DNA of 50,324 bases, taken from NCBI GenBank assembly GCA_959602875.1, contig CAUGVQ010000003.1, positions 1-50,324 on the forward strand. Direction: 5' to 3'. Positions 1 to 7,226 of the stretch are shown piece by piece. Both the position numbers and the translations under genes were made by a program. The DNA comes from an uncultured Collinsella sp. GTDB lineage: Bacteria > Actinomycetota > Coriobacteriia > Coriobacteriales > Coriobacteriaceae. Under the pieces are notes generated by a model, which was not told the DNA's origin, searched no databases, and worked only from the letters and a program-made list of their open reading frames with translations. The stretch's first letter is position 1. The number at the start of each line of letters is the position of its first letter.

Positions 1-1
1 C

Positions 2-382
2 CTCGCCCTCGACGTTCTCGCCGGAGTTGAACTTCTCCTCGATGCGGTTCCAAGCGCGCTCGTACTCGGCACGCTTCTTGGAGAGCACGAGGCGACCGTC
101 CTTGTCCTCCTTCTGAAGGACCAGGGCCTCGATGGAATCGCCGAGGTTGACGATGTCGGCCGGGTTAGCGTCCTTGCGGATGGAGAGCTCGCGGACCGGG
201 ATGACGCCCTCGGACTTGAATCCGATGTCAACGAGGACCTCGTCCTTCTCGATCTTGACAACCGTGCCGCTGACAAGATCACCCTCATCGAAGTCGGTGA
301 TGGTACCGTCGATAAGGTTGTTCATCTCCTCTTCATTCACATCGTCAAGAGAGAAGATGGACGCGTTCTGAATCTCACTCAA
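2..382 (-). CDS. rpsA: 30S ribosomal protein S1 (5' part, cut by window edge)
   Basis: The visible 127 residues match the N-terminus of bacterial ribosomal protein S1. They carry the linker that ends in GTITDFDEGDLVSGTVVKIE and the first S1/OB-fold repeat, followed by the arginine-rich KDGRLVLSKKRAEYERAW turn. S1 binds mRNA on the 30S subunit and helps unfold and position messages. The start is a TTG at 380-382, about 10 nt downstream of GAAAGGGG; no ATG with a ribosome binding site fits the homology. The gene runs off the left edge, so the remaining S1 repeats are not seen. A good sigma-70 promoter lies about 145 nt upstream, leaving a long leader. Identification is firm; the TTG start is inferred from spacing and homology. 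Confidence 0.93.
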   Translation of the reverse strand, partial: MSEIQNASIFSLDDVNEEEMNNLIDGTITDFDEGDLVSGTVVKIEKDEVLVDIGFKSEGVIPVRELSIRKDANPADIVNLGDSIEALVLQKEDKDGRLVLSKKRAEYERAWNRIEEKFNSGENVEGE

Positions 383-526
383 AGGTGGACCCCTTTCGAT
401 GTACGGGGCCCCGACCGCTAGACCTACGACAAGCACCGATCACAGAGACCGACACCCACCGCTTGGGAACACACTCGGGGGCCGACAGATACGGACGTGA
501 GCCTCTAGAGAAACTCACGGAAATAA

Positions 527-555
527 AGAATACGTTGTTGCAACCCGTTTTTCAA
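527..555 (-). promoter_or_regulatory. sigma-70-type promoter for rpsA
   Basis: On the minus strand TTGAAA (550-555) and TATTCT (527-532) are separated by exactly 17 nt. Transcription would start near 520, giving rpsA an untranslated leader of about 140 nt. The 383-658 gap holds only this promoter, the rpsA leader and the ribosome binding site of the divergent HAD gene. Confidence 0.7.
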
Positions 556-658
556 GAATGACTTGCGCATTTTTACAAGGGGTGCGAAAATTCGCGCATC
601 CGCGCGGCGGACGGTCCGCATGGGGCGGCAAACGGTTTCGAGAGCCAAGGAGGTACCC

Positions 659-1417
659 GTGCTCAAAGCTGTCGCGTTTGATATGGACGATACGCTCCTC
701 AGCATCAATCTATCTGCATTCATCGCCGTGTTCGCCAAAGACACGACCATGCTTCTTGCCGATATCAGCGGTAAGGGCGTTGTCGCCTGCGCTGCAGCCT
801 ACTCGACCGCGCTTCTCAACCTTAACAACAACGCGCGCGAGGACGATGACCGGCGGTCGAACCAGACGTTTTTGGACGACGAGGTGGAGAGCCGCCTTGG
901 CGTGCCCATGACCGACCCCGTCATCGCCGACGTCTTCACCTACTACGAGCGTGAGGTCCTGCCCCAAAAGAACGACGGCATCATCGCCGCGCGACCCCGC
1001 GCCGGCGCACATGAGGCGCTCGAGGCCGTCCTTGAGCGGGGCCTGCGCGTCATGCTTCTCACCAATCCCAGCTTCAGCCGCGACTGCATCGAGTGCCGCA
1101 TGGGCTGGGGCGGCCTTGACGACGTGCCTTTTGAGCTCGTGACGCACGCGGGCAACTCCACGCGCTGCAAGCCGAGCCCCACGTATTACCTCGAGAGCCT
1201 CGAGAAGATCGGCCTTAAGCCCGAAGAGGTCCTTATGGTCGGCAACGACGCCAAGCGCGACTTTCCCGATCCTTACTGCGGCATCCAAACCGCCTATGTG
1301 GGCGGCCGGCGCGTGGGCGACCGTGCGACGTGGTCAGGTACGATGGAGGAGTTCGCCCGGAACTTCGGCGAGGTGGAAGAGCGCTTCTACGGGCGCGCCA
1401 GTATGCCTGAGGCGTAG
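659..1417 (+). CDS. HAD-superfamily hydrolase
   Basis: A 252-residue soluble phosphatase-like protein of the haloacid dehalogenase superfamily. Motif I is FDMDDTL near the N-terminus (nucleophile and acid/base Asp), motif II is LLTNPS, motif III is the lysine in CKPSPTYY, and motif IV is MVGNDAKRDF followed by PD. Together these make a full catalytic set. The substrate cannot be read from sequence; family members act on small phosphometabolites. The GTG start at 659 was chosen because AAGGAGG lies 6 nt upstream and the DMDDTL motif then falls at the expected residue 8. A longer reading frame to 563 has no ribosome binding site. Its last 31 nt overlap the convergent small gene that ends at 1387. 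Confidence 0.88.
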   Translation: MLKAVAFDMDDTLLSINLSAFIAVFAKDTTMLLADISGKGVVACAAAYSTALLNLNNNAREDDDRRSNQTFLDDEVESRLGVPMTDPVIADVFTYYEREVLPQKNDGIIAARPRAGAHEALEAVLERGLRVMLLTNPSFSRDCIECRMGWGGLDDVPFELVTHAGNSTRCKPSPTYYLESLEKIGLKPEEVLMVGNDAKRDFPDPYCGIQTAYVGGRRVGDRATWSGTMEEFARNFGEVEERFYGRASMPEA

Positions 1418-1611
1418 GCAAAGAACATAAGCACGATCGTGGCGACAATCAGAATACCCGCCAGTATCGCACAGCCCGAGCAACCGTCCCGGCATCCCGC
1501 ACGGCCGTGAGGGCGCTGCGTGCGTTGGTAATCGTCGCGATACATCTGGGCAAAGGCGCCGTCCGCGGGCGTCAAGCGGCCGTTGCGGTCGATGTCGAGC
1601 GGGTTTGACAC
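1387..1611 (-). CDS. small Cys-rich single-pass membrane protein with EF-hand-like loop
   Basis: A predicted 74-residue protein with no family I recognise. It starts at a GTG with AGAGGAGG 6 nt upstream, which is the main evidence that it is real. The N-terminus contains DIDRNGRLTPAD, which fits an EF-hand or dockerin-type calcium loop except for Asp instead of Glu at position 12. A basic Cys cluster (GCRDGCSGC) follows, then one hydrophobic segment of about 22 residues (ILAGILIVATIVLMFFAYAS). It would sit in the membrane with the acidic loop probably inside. It ends inside the convergent HAD gene (31-nt overlap). Calcium binding and topology are inferences. Confidence 0.6.
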   Translation of the reverse strand: MSNPLDIDRNGRLTPADGAFAQMYRDDYQRTQRPHGRAGCRDGCSGCAILAGILIVATIVLMFFAYASGILARP

Positions 1612-1732
1612 GACGCCTCCTCTGGCTCTGTGGGCACTACTTCTCATCAAGCTTAGCGGTTTCGCATGGGCTCGCGAGGGCGCGCGCGGCGAACGGTATA
1701 ATGGGCATGCGCCACGAGGCGCATTACTACCA

Positions 1733-1824
1733 GCGAAGGGGAGCTTGCGGGACGGCAGGCTGAGAGGGGGCGCGCCCGCCCCGACCCGCATCACCTGCTA
1801 TGGGTAATGCCAGCGAAGGGAGAC
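1733..1824 (+). ncRNA. TPP riboswitch (THI element) upstream of thiC
   Basis: The conserved THI-box blocks are present in order: a GGGGAGC-like 5' arm near 1738, GGCTGAGAGG, CCGACCCGC, ACCTG, then GGGTAATGCCAGCGAAGGGA. This is the thiamin pyrophosphate aptamer. The closing GAAGGGAG strand also provides the Shine-Dalgarno of thiC (ATG at 1830), and no terminator hairpin lies between aptamer and gene. The sequence therefore suggests translational control, with ligand binding hiding the ribosome binding site. Confidence 0.95.
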
Positions 1825-1829
1825 GCATT

Positions 1830-3194
1830 ATGACCCCAACATCAACCTCTACCGAGTCAACGCCCGTGCGCGCCGACGGTACGCCGTGCGTGACCCAGCT
1901 CGACTTCGCGCGCGCCGGCGTCATCACGCCTGCTATGCGCGCCGTCGCCGAACAGGAGCACCGCGACCCCGAGTTCATCCGCGCGGGCGTTGCCGCCGGG
2001 CGCATCGCCATCCCCGCCAACATCCGCCACCTCGCGGGCTCGCTCAGGCCCGCCGGCGTGGGCGAGGGCCTCTCCACCAAGGTGAACGTAAACCTCGGTA
2101 TCTCCGGCGACGTGGCAAACGCCGACGTGGAGTGGGAGAAGGTCGCCACTGCCGAGAAGTTTGGCGCAGATGCCATCATGGACCTCTCCAACTCCGGCAA
2201 GACCCGGTTCTTCCGCCAGGAGCTTGTGGAGAAGACGCCGCTCATGGTGGGCACCGTTCCCATGTACGACGCTATCGGCTATATGGAAAAGCCGCTCGTC
2301 AAGCTCACGGCCGAGGACCTGCTCGAGACCGTGCGCGCGCATGCCGAGGACGGCGTGGACTTCCTCACCATCCACTGCGGCATCAACCGCTCGGTCATCA
2401 AGACCTTCAAGGAGACCGGCCGCCTTATGAACATCGTCAGCCGCGGCGGCAGCCTGCTCTTTGGCTGGATGGAGGTCACCGGCAACGAGAACCCGTTCTT
2501 TGAGTACTACGACGAGGTCCTAAAGATCTGCCACGAGTTCGACGTCACCATCTCGCTCGGCGACTCCTGCCGCCCGGGCTGCCTCTTTGACGCCAACGAC
2601 GCCGCGGAGACCGCCGAGATGATCGAGCTCGGCAAGCTCACCCGCCGCGCTTGGGACGCCGGCGTGCAGGTGATGATCGAGGGGCCGGGCCACATGCCCA
2701 TCAACGAGATCGAGGCGAATGTCCGCCTCGAGAAGAGCCTCTGCCACGGCGCGCCCTACTACGTGCTGGGGCCGCTTGTGACCGATATCGGCGTGGGCTA
2801 CGACCACATCACCGCGGCCATCGGTGGGGCCATCTCGGCATCTGCCGGCGCCGACTTCCTCTGCTACGTCACGCCCGCCGAGCACCTGTGCCTGCCCGAC
2901 GCCAAGGACGTGCTCGACGGCCTCATCGCCACGAAGATCGCCGCGCACGCCGCCGATATCGCCAAGGGCGTACCCGGCGCGCGCGATGTCGACGACCGCA
3001 TGGGCGACGCACGCCGGCGCCTCGCTTGGGACGAGATGTGGCAGTACGCCCTCGATCCCGTGACGTCCAAGGCACGCTACGAGGCCTCCCCCGCCTCCAC
3101 CGAGGGAACGTGCACCATGTGCGGCAAGATGTGCGCCGTCCGCACCGTCAACAAGATCTTCGAGGGAACGACGATCGACCTGGACGCCGAATAG
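1830..3194 (+). CDS. thiC: phosphomethylpyrimidine synthase ThiC
   Basis: A 454-residue radical-SAM enzyme that converts aminoimidazole ribotide into 4-amino-5-hydroxymethyl-2-methylpyrimidine phosphate for thiamin. Hallmark segments include NVNLGISGDVAN, the FLTIHCGINRS block, SLGDSCRPGC, EGPGHMP and the C-terminal Fe-S motif. That motif is CTMCGKMC (Cys428, Cys431, Cys435), spaced CX2CX3C rather than the CX2CX4C of E. coli. I believe the shorter spacing is usual in short-form ThiC of anaerobes. The ATG at 1830 is chosen because the riboswitch's AAGGGAG lies 8 nt upstream; an ATG at 1800 lies inside the aptamer. It is the first gene of a thiamin operon with thiD. Confidence 0.97.
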   Translation: MTPTSTSTESTPVRADGTPCVTQLDFARAGVITPAMRAVAEQEHRDPEFIRAGVAAGRIAIPANIRHLAGSLRPAGVGEGLSTKVNVNLGISGDVANADVEWEKVATAEKFGADAIMDLSNSGKTRFFRQELVEKTPLMVGTVPMYDAIGYMEKPLVKLTAEDLLETVRAHAEDGVDFLTIHCGINRSVIKTFKETGRLMNIVSRGGSLLFGWMEVTGNENPFFEYYDEVLKICHEFDVTISLGDSCRPGCLFDANDAAETAEMIELGKLTRRAWDAGVQVMIEGPGHMPINEIEANVRLEKSLCHGAPYYVLGPLVTDIGVGYDHITAAIGGAISASAGADFLCYVTPAEHLCLPDAKDVLDGLIATKIAAHAADIAKGVPGARDVDDRMGDARRRLAWDEMWQYALDPVTSKARYEASPASTEGTCTMCGKMCAVRTVNKIFEGTTIDLDAE

Positions 3195-3208
3195 CCCTCG
3201 CTCGCGGG

Positions 3209-3294
3209 GGGGGACGGCCAAGGCCCCGTGCTCAAACAGTCCTCGGCTGCGCTGCGCTTGCCTGCGGAACTGCGCGCGGGGCCATGGCCGCCCC
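3209..3294. repeat. long imperfect inverted repeat between thiC and thiD
   Basis: The arms GGGGACGGCCAAGGCCCCG (3209-3227) and CGGGGCCATGGCCGCCCC (3277-3294) pair over about 17 bp with one bulge and one mismatch. Inside the loop CAGTCC (3238-3243) can pair again with GGAACTG. No T-run follows, so this is not a typical terminator. It looks like a REP-type palindromic element or an mRNA hairpin within the thiCD transcript. The other 3195-3334 sequence shows nothing else. Confidence 0.6.
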
Positions 3295-3334
3295 ACTCGC
3301 CGGACACCCGCCGCTTCAACACCCAAGAGGAGAA

Positions 3335-4186
3335 ATGAGGTCCATCATGCAGAGCAAGACCATCCCCGCCGTACTCTCCATCGCCGGGTCCGACTCGTCG
3401 GGCGGGGCGGGCATCCAGGCGGACATCAAGACCATCGCCGCTCACCATCTCTTTGCCGAGACGGCCATCACGGCGCTCACCGCGCAGAACACCTGCGGCG
3501 TGCGCGCCGTTCTCGATGCCACGCCCGAGTTCGTAGCGGCGGAGATCGACGCTGTCTTTGAGGACATCCCGCCTGCGGCGGTGAAGATCGGCATGGTATC
3601 GCAGGCCGCGATCATCGAGGCCATCGCTGAGCGCCTCGAGGCATGGGAGGCGACAAACATCGTCCTCGACCCCGTTATGATGGCGACCTCGGGGGCGCGC
3701 CTTATCAGTGAGGATGCCGTCGACGCCCTCGTGACCCGACTCTTCCCGCTTGCCACGGTCATCACGCCCAATATTCTTGAGGCCCAGGCGCTGGCCGGCG
3801 GAGATGCTCAGGTTTCCACGGCGCACGACCAAGAGGAGCTTGCCTGCGCGCTCGTGCGCCGCTTTGGCTGCGCTGTGCTCCTCAAGGGCGGCCATAACGT
3901 GAACGATGCCAACGACGTGCTCGCTGAGGCGCCCGCCAACCCCGAGGACCGGCCGCGCACCACGTGGTTCCGCCACACGCGCATCGAGACCGAGAACACC
4001 CACGGCACCGGCTGTACGCTCTCCTCTGCCATCGCGTGCGGCCTCGCCCAGGGCCTTCCCCTCGACGACGCCATCGATCAGGCAAAGGCCTATCTCACAG
4101 GTGCCCTCGCCGCCGGCCTTGACCTCGGTCGCGGATCTGGCCCCATGGACCACATGTGGCAGCTCGCCCCCAGCCGCATCGCTTAG
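3335..4186 (+). CDS. thiD: hydroxymethylpyrimidine/phosphomethylpyrimidine kinase ThiD
   Basis: A 283-residue ribokinase-fold enzyme that phosphorylates HMP and HMP-P in thiamin synthesis, the step after ThiC. It shows SIAGSDSSGGAGIQADIKT at the N-terminus, DPVMMATSGARL in the middle and the anion-hole/catalytic-base motif NTHGTGCTLSSAIA near the C-terminus, all typical of ThiD. Length agrees with the family. The start is ATG 3335 with AAGAGG just upstream; an in-frame ATG at 3347 (preceded by GAGG at 6 nt) is an equal alternative and changes only four residues. No thiE or thiM fusion is present. It is cotranscribed with thiC and so falls under the TPP riboswitch. Confidence 0.95.
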   Translation: MRSIMQSKTIPAVLSIAGSDSSGGAGIQADIKTIAAHHLFAETAITALTAQNTCGVRAVLDATPEFVAAEIDAVFEDIPPAAVKIGMVSQAAIIEAIAERLEAWEATNIVLDPVMMATSGARLISEDAVDALVTRLFPLATVITPNILEAQALAGGDAQVSTAHDQEELACALVRRFGCAVLLKGGHNVNDANDVLAEAPANPEDRPRTTWFRHTRIETENTHGTGCTLSSAIACGLAQGLPLDDAIDQAKAYLTGALAAGLDLGRGSGPMDHMWQLAPSRIA

Positions 4187-4264
4187 GGAAGACTTAATGT
4201 TGCGCGCAACGGCTCCGCGCGCGCTTAACCCCCTTGAGCGCGGGTAGAACAAGAGTATCCCCTG

Positions 4265-4298
4265 CCCCCAACCGGACAAGCGGTTGGGGGCTTTTTAG
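4265..4298 (+). terminator. Rho-independent terminator after thiCD
   Basis: A perfect stem, CCCCCAACCG with CGGTTGGGGG, with a 6-nt loop, is followed by CTTTTTAG. It closes the thiamin operon. It lies immediately before the ribosome binding site of the next gene at 4313, which must therefore be reached by readthrough or by a promoter I could not identify in 4187-4264. Confidence 0.88.
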
Positions 4299-4312
4299 AA
4301 AAGGAGCCCACG

Positions 4313-4903
4313 ATGAAGTGGTACGACGCCGATCACGATTACATCAACGACTACATCGACCAATGGAACCGCAGCGCCGGGCGCGCCAAGGCGGGCATGA
4401 TCATCCTGGGCATCCTGCTCGCCCTCTCCGGCTTTGCCGCCCTTGCCGCCCCCTTGAGCACCTATGCCTTTGTGCAGGGCGTCATCTCAATTGTCCTTAT
4501 CATGCACGGTGCCGGTCAGATTGCGACCTACGTGCAGACGCCCGAGTTCTTCCGCAACGGGGCGCAGCTCGCAACGGGCATCTTAAACGCGCTGCTCGGC
4601 GTGCTGCTGTTCATGCTCCCCACCAGCGTCATGGCAGGCACCATCGTTTACCTGCTTGCATTCCTTCTTATCATGACGGGCATCGAGCGCATCTCGTTCG
4701 CTCGGCAGATGCGCTACTACCAGATTCCGGCGAGCTCCATGGGCACCGCAACGGGCGTTCTCAACATCATCTTGGGCATTGCCTTTATCTTCATGCCGCT
4801 TGTCTCGGGCCTCGTGCTCAGCTACATGCTCGCCGCCTACCTTGTTATGGGCGGCATCACACTCGTGGTCGAGGGCATCTCCATCAAGAAGATCGAGCAG
4901 TAG
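4313..4903 (+). CDS. HdeD/DUF308-family membrane protein
   Basis: A 196-residue integral membrane protein with a hydrophilic N-terminal 25 residues and then six hydrophobic helices arranged in pairs. The repeated G-I-L-x-x-L/I-x-G pattern (LGILLALSGF, TGILNALLGVLLF, TGVLNIILGIAFIF) is the HdeD/DUF308 signature of repeated two-helix units. In E. coli HdeD is linked to acid resistance; here the role is unknown. The start ATG has AAGGAG 7 nt upstream. A strong terminator follows at 4945, so this looks like a single-gene unit. Confidence 0.82.
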   Translation: MKWYDADHDYINDYIDQWNRSAGRAKAGMIILGILLALSGFAALAAPLSTYAFVQGVISIVLIMHGAGQIATYVQTPEFFRNGAQLATGILNALLGVLLFMLPTSVMAGTIVYLLAFLLIMTGIERISFARQMRYYQIPASSMGTATGVLNIILGIAFIFMPLVSGLVLSYMLAAYLVMGGITLVVEGISIKKIEQ

Positions 4904-4944
4904 GCACACCCGCAGACGACCGTACCCCTAAAGCATCGCACCAA

Positions 4945-4999
4945 GAGGCCGCCCGCGACGCGTCACATGCGTTGCGGGCGGCCTCATTTTCCGTTTTTT
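4945..4999 (+). terminator. Rho-independent terminator after the HdeD-like gene
   Basis: GAGGCCGCCCGC pairs with GCGGGCGGCCTC around a loop that itself contains GACGCG/TGCGTT, followed by ATTTTCCGTTTTTT. It ends just 5 nt before the first 118-bp inverted-repeat element. Confidence 0.88.
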
Positions 5000-5003
5000 C
5001 AGG

Positions 5004-5121
5004 TATTCAACAATCCCGTAAAGAGACGACGACTAGAGCCCGCTTTCTTCCTCTATTTCACGAGGAAAAAACGTTTTCGGTGGCCGGTCTACTCACCCTG
5101 CCCGGCTTAGATTGTTGAATA
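5004..5121. repeat. 118-bp element with inverted ends, copy 1
   Basis: TATTCAACAATC (5004-5015) and its exact reverse complement (5110-5121) bound a 118-bp noncoding segment. Its interior is less GC-rich than the surroundings and has a central hairpin (TTCCTC/GAGGAA at 5048-5067). A second segment with the same 12-bp ends and exactly the same length lies at 16278-16395, with a different interior. No flanking target duplication is visible. It could be a MITE-like element, a paired protein-binding site with fixed spacing, or a small RNA locus. Confidence 0.7.
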
Positions 5122-5188
5122 AATGCATTTCCCAGCACGAGCAACTTGCAAACGCCAGGGATGCACCGCGGCAGACGGAATACCTGCA

Positions 5189-6199
5189 TTACAAATACTT
5201 GCGCCAGTCGTCCTCGTCCTCGTCGTCGTCCGCTGCAGACGCCTCCTCTGCCTCGCGCACCTTGGCGGCGGCAGCAGCCGCCTCGGCAAACGACATCTCC
5301 GGAGCCTCGGGGAAGTTACCAAGCACATGGTGGAACTTGGCGAGATTCTCGTCGAAGCGCGTCTGCGGCACCGCAAAGATCACCTGTTTGATGCCCCACG
5401 CGCCACTCGAGAGCTCCTCGCGGAACAGCTCGGCCACGCGCTCGGCATCCCAGCCAAACACGCCGCAACCGTAGGCGCCGAGCACGACCTTCTTGCGACC
5501 GAGGTCGTCCACGATGGCAAGCACGAGCCGGATACGGTCGCGCATAGCGCGCTCAAGCTGCTCGTCCGTCACACGGTACTCCGCGAGCGCTCGGCGAGCG
5601 TTGGGCGCCGCCGCCACGATTACGTCGGCATAGGCATGCATCTTCCCCCGCTCAAAGCGCACGGCGGGCACCACGAGCGCGCGGTCACGGTAGAGCTCGC
5701 AGTTGATGTTGCGACGGCGGTTCTCCTGGTACCAATCACGCTGCTGCTCGAGGACGTTGAACAGGTACGATTCCGCACAAAGCGCTTCCTCCTGCGCCCA
5801 TGCGCCGCGGATGTAGCCGCCACCGGGATTCACAAAAGAGGCAAAGTCGAGCAGTACGAGATCGCAGAACTGCGCGTAGCCGCGGCCGTTCTCGAGCACC
5901 GCCGCAACAGAATCCATATCAACGACCGTAACCGCAGGGAGTTCCGGAGCCGGCGTCTTCTCAGTCCCCTGCAACTCGATGGCTTCGTCAACCTTTGCAG
6001 GTTCCGCCTTCTCAACAACCAAGGCCTTCTTTGGTTTGGGCGCGCCGTCGTAGCGCACCACACCGGCGAGCGAACGCTCGATATCCTTTGCGAGGCGCGT
6101 CCGCACCTCGTCGGTATGCTGCTCGGCCGCCCGGGCGCGCGCCTCGCGCCGCGGATTCTGCCCGCCCGACCTACCGCGACCAAATCTACGCTCTGCCAT
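5189..6199 (-). CDS. microbial PARG-type (TIGR02452/DUF2263) poly(ADP-ribose) glycohydrolase-like protein
   Basis: A 336-residue protein of the TIGR02452 family, whose members resemble bacterial-type poly(ADP-ribose) glycohydrolases. The macrodomain-derived catalytic signature is clear: NPGGGYIRGAWAQEEALC, that is GGG, seven residues, then QEE. Further family blocks are YLFNVLE, VVPAVRFERG, and GAYGCGVFGWDAERVAELF near the C-terminal third. The first 110 residues are basic and low-complexity, and the last 25 are acidic (DDDEDEDD). The start is ATG 6199 with GAAAGG upstream. It stands alone between convergent and divergent neighbours. It would remove ADP-ribose chains or ADP-ribose from targets; no ADP-ribosyltransferase is encoded nearby. 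Confidence 0.88.
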   Translation of the reverse strand: MAERRFGRGRSGGQNPRREARARAAEQHTDEVRTRLAKDIERSLAGVVRYDGAPKPKKALVVEKAEPAKVDEAIELQGTEKTPAPELPAVTVVDMDSVAAVLENGRGYAQFCDLVLLDFASFVNPGGGYIRGAWAQEEALCAESYLFNVLEQQRDWYQENRRRNINCELYRDRALVVPAVRFERGKMHAYADVIVAAAPNARRALAEYRVTDEQLERAMRDRIRLVLAIVDDLGRKKVVLGAYGCGVFGWDAERVAELFREELSSGAWGIKQVIFAVPQTRFDENLAKFHHVLGNFPEAPEMSFAEAAAAAAKVREAEEASAADDDEDEDDWRKYL

Positions 6200-6313
6200 G
6201 GGAACACCTTTCGCCGACTTTTTTATTTGCAACCATCCTAGGTCAAACGGACGCGCGTACGCATGAGAAATCGGTGACCAACGGTGACGGAAACGGTGCA
6301 CGTAAACCATACT

Positions 6314-6329
6314 GTCAAAGCCTTTTGAC
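6314..6329. promoter_or_regulatory. candidate operator of HTH-membrane gene 1
   Basis: GTCAAAGCCTTTTGAC is an inverted repeat (GTCAAA, 4-nt spacer, TTTGAC) 103 nt before the ATG at 6432. It resembles in layout the larger CAAAA/TTTTG repeat before the second HTH-membrane gene, so autoregulation by the encoded HTH proteins is plausible. The rest of 6200-6431 shows no gene. Confidence 0.45.
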
Positions 6330-6431
6330 TGCCGCGAGCGACACAGAGACGGCGCGCCATCCTATGATGATGCCAAAGCTCAGTCCAAGTGCCCTACGCC
6401 GTCTATGGGCGTAACCGAAACGGAGGAACGC

Positions 6432-7127
6432 ATGGATATCGGCACGCGCATCCGCGAACATCGTGAAGCGGTCGGCCTGAGTCAGGCCAAGCTCGCAGAC
6501 ACGTGCTTTGTGAGCCGTCAGACGCTTAGCAACTGGGAACGCAACAAGACTCTTCCCGACATCGAGAGCCTCCGCCGTATGGCTGCGACATTTGAAACCA
6601 CCGTAGATGCCCTCATCGGTGACGATGCGCCTGAGATCGTAGAGCGCATCGATGAAGACCGAACCGAACTCACGCACATTCTAAGGACGCGGATCATCAT
6701 CTATGCCGTGTATTTGGCGTGGGTCATTTGGAACTACCTGGCTCCCGAGCAAGGCTGGTCACTGCTCTACCGCGAGCTCATCGGCCCTCTTGTGATGCTT
6801 GCCTTCGGATATTCCATCGGTCTCGGCAGATGTGAGACCATCATCGCCAAACGGCGCGGCCTTAACCCCAACCAACTCGCCGAAATCCTCGAGTTCGTCG
6901 CCCGTGATGAAAGCGGTTCCTGTATGATCAGTGCCCGCGCACTTAGACTTATCGCGCGCTATAGCAACGTCCTTGTATTCGCCACTCTCGCGCTCATCTA
7001 TCTCACGCTCATCGCATTTTCTGACAGTTTTACTGCTGGTCACGCCATCCTGGGAATCGTAGCATTCGCCCTCGCCTACGTCTGCACGCGGCATGGGCCT
7101 GCAATCATGCGCAAGCTCAGAGAGTGA
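6432..7127 (+). CDS. XRE-type HTH regulator with C-terminal membrane domain (copy 1)
   Basis: A 231-residue protein. Residues 1-65 form a Cro/C1-type helix-turn-helix (GLSQAKLADTCFVSRQTLSNWE), followed by about four hydrophobic segments (two near 90-135 and two near 185-225). This layout is typical of membrane-anchored XRE regulators found in Firmicutes and Coriobacteria. The ligand is unknown. ATG 6432 has CGGAGG 5 nt upstream. A second gene of the same layout lies at 8254-9042; the two HTH domains share the RQT(L/V)SNWE recognition helix, suggesting old duplication. An inverted repeat at 6314-6329 may be its operator. Confidence 0.85.
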   Translation: MDIGTRIREHREAVGLSQAKLADTCFVSRQTLSNWERNKTLPDIESLRRMAATFETTVDALIGDDAPEIVERIDEDRTELTHILRTRIIIYAVYLAWVIWNYLAPEQGWSLLYRELIGPLVMLAFGYSIGLGRCETIIAKRRGLNPNQLAEILEFVARDESGSCMISARALRLIARYSNVLVFATLALIYLTLIAFSDSFTAGHAILGIVAFALAYVCTRHGPAIMRKLRE

Positions 7128-7226
7128 CGCCGTCGCAGCGGATTGGGCACACGCGTCTCCATGCGCCCACAGGACCTTTCATCGGAGTCCACATACGCAG
7201 AGGCTGCGTTCATCGGCTCCTCGAAT

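Noticed and set aside
4199..4212. GTTGCGCGCAAC palindrome before the thi terminator
   Set aside because: Isolated 12-bp palindrome inside the 3' untranslated region of thiD with no second copy; likely chance.
5004..5121. Interpretation as an insertion sequence
   Set aside because: Too short for a transposase and no target duplication is visible; kept as a repeat of unknown nature.
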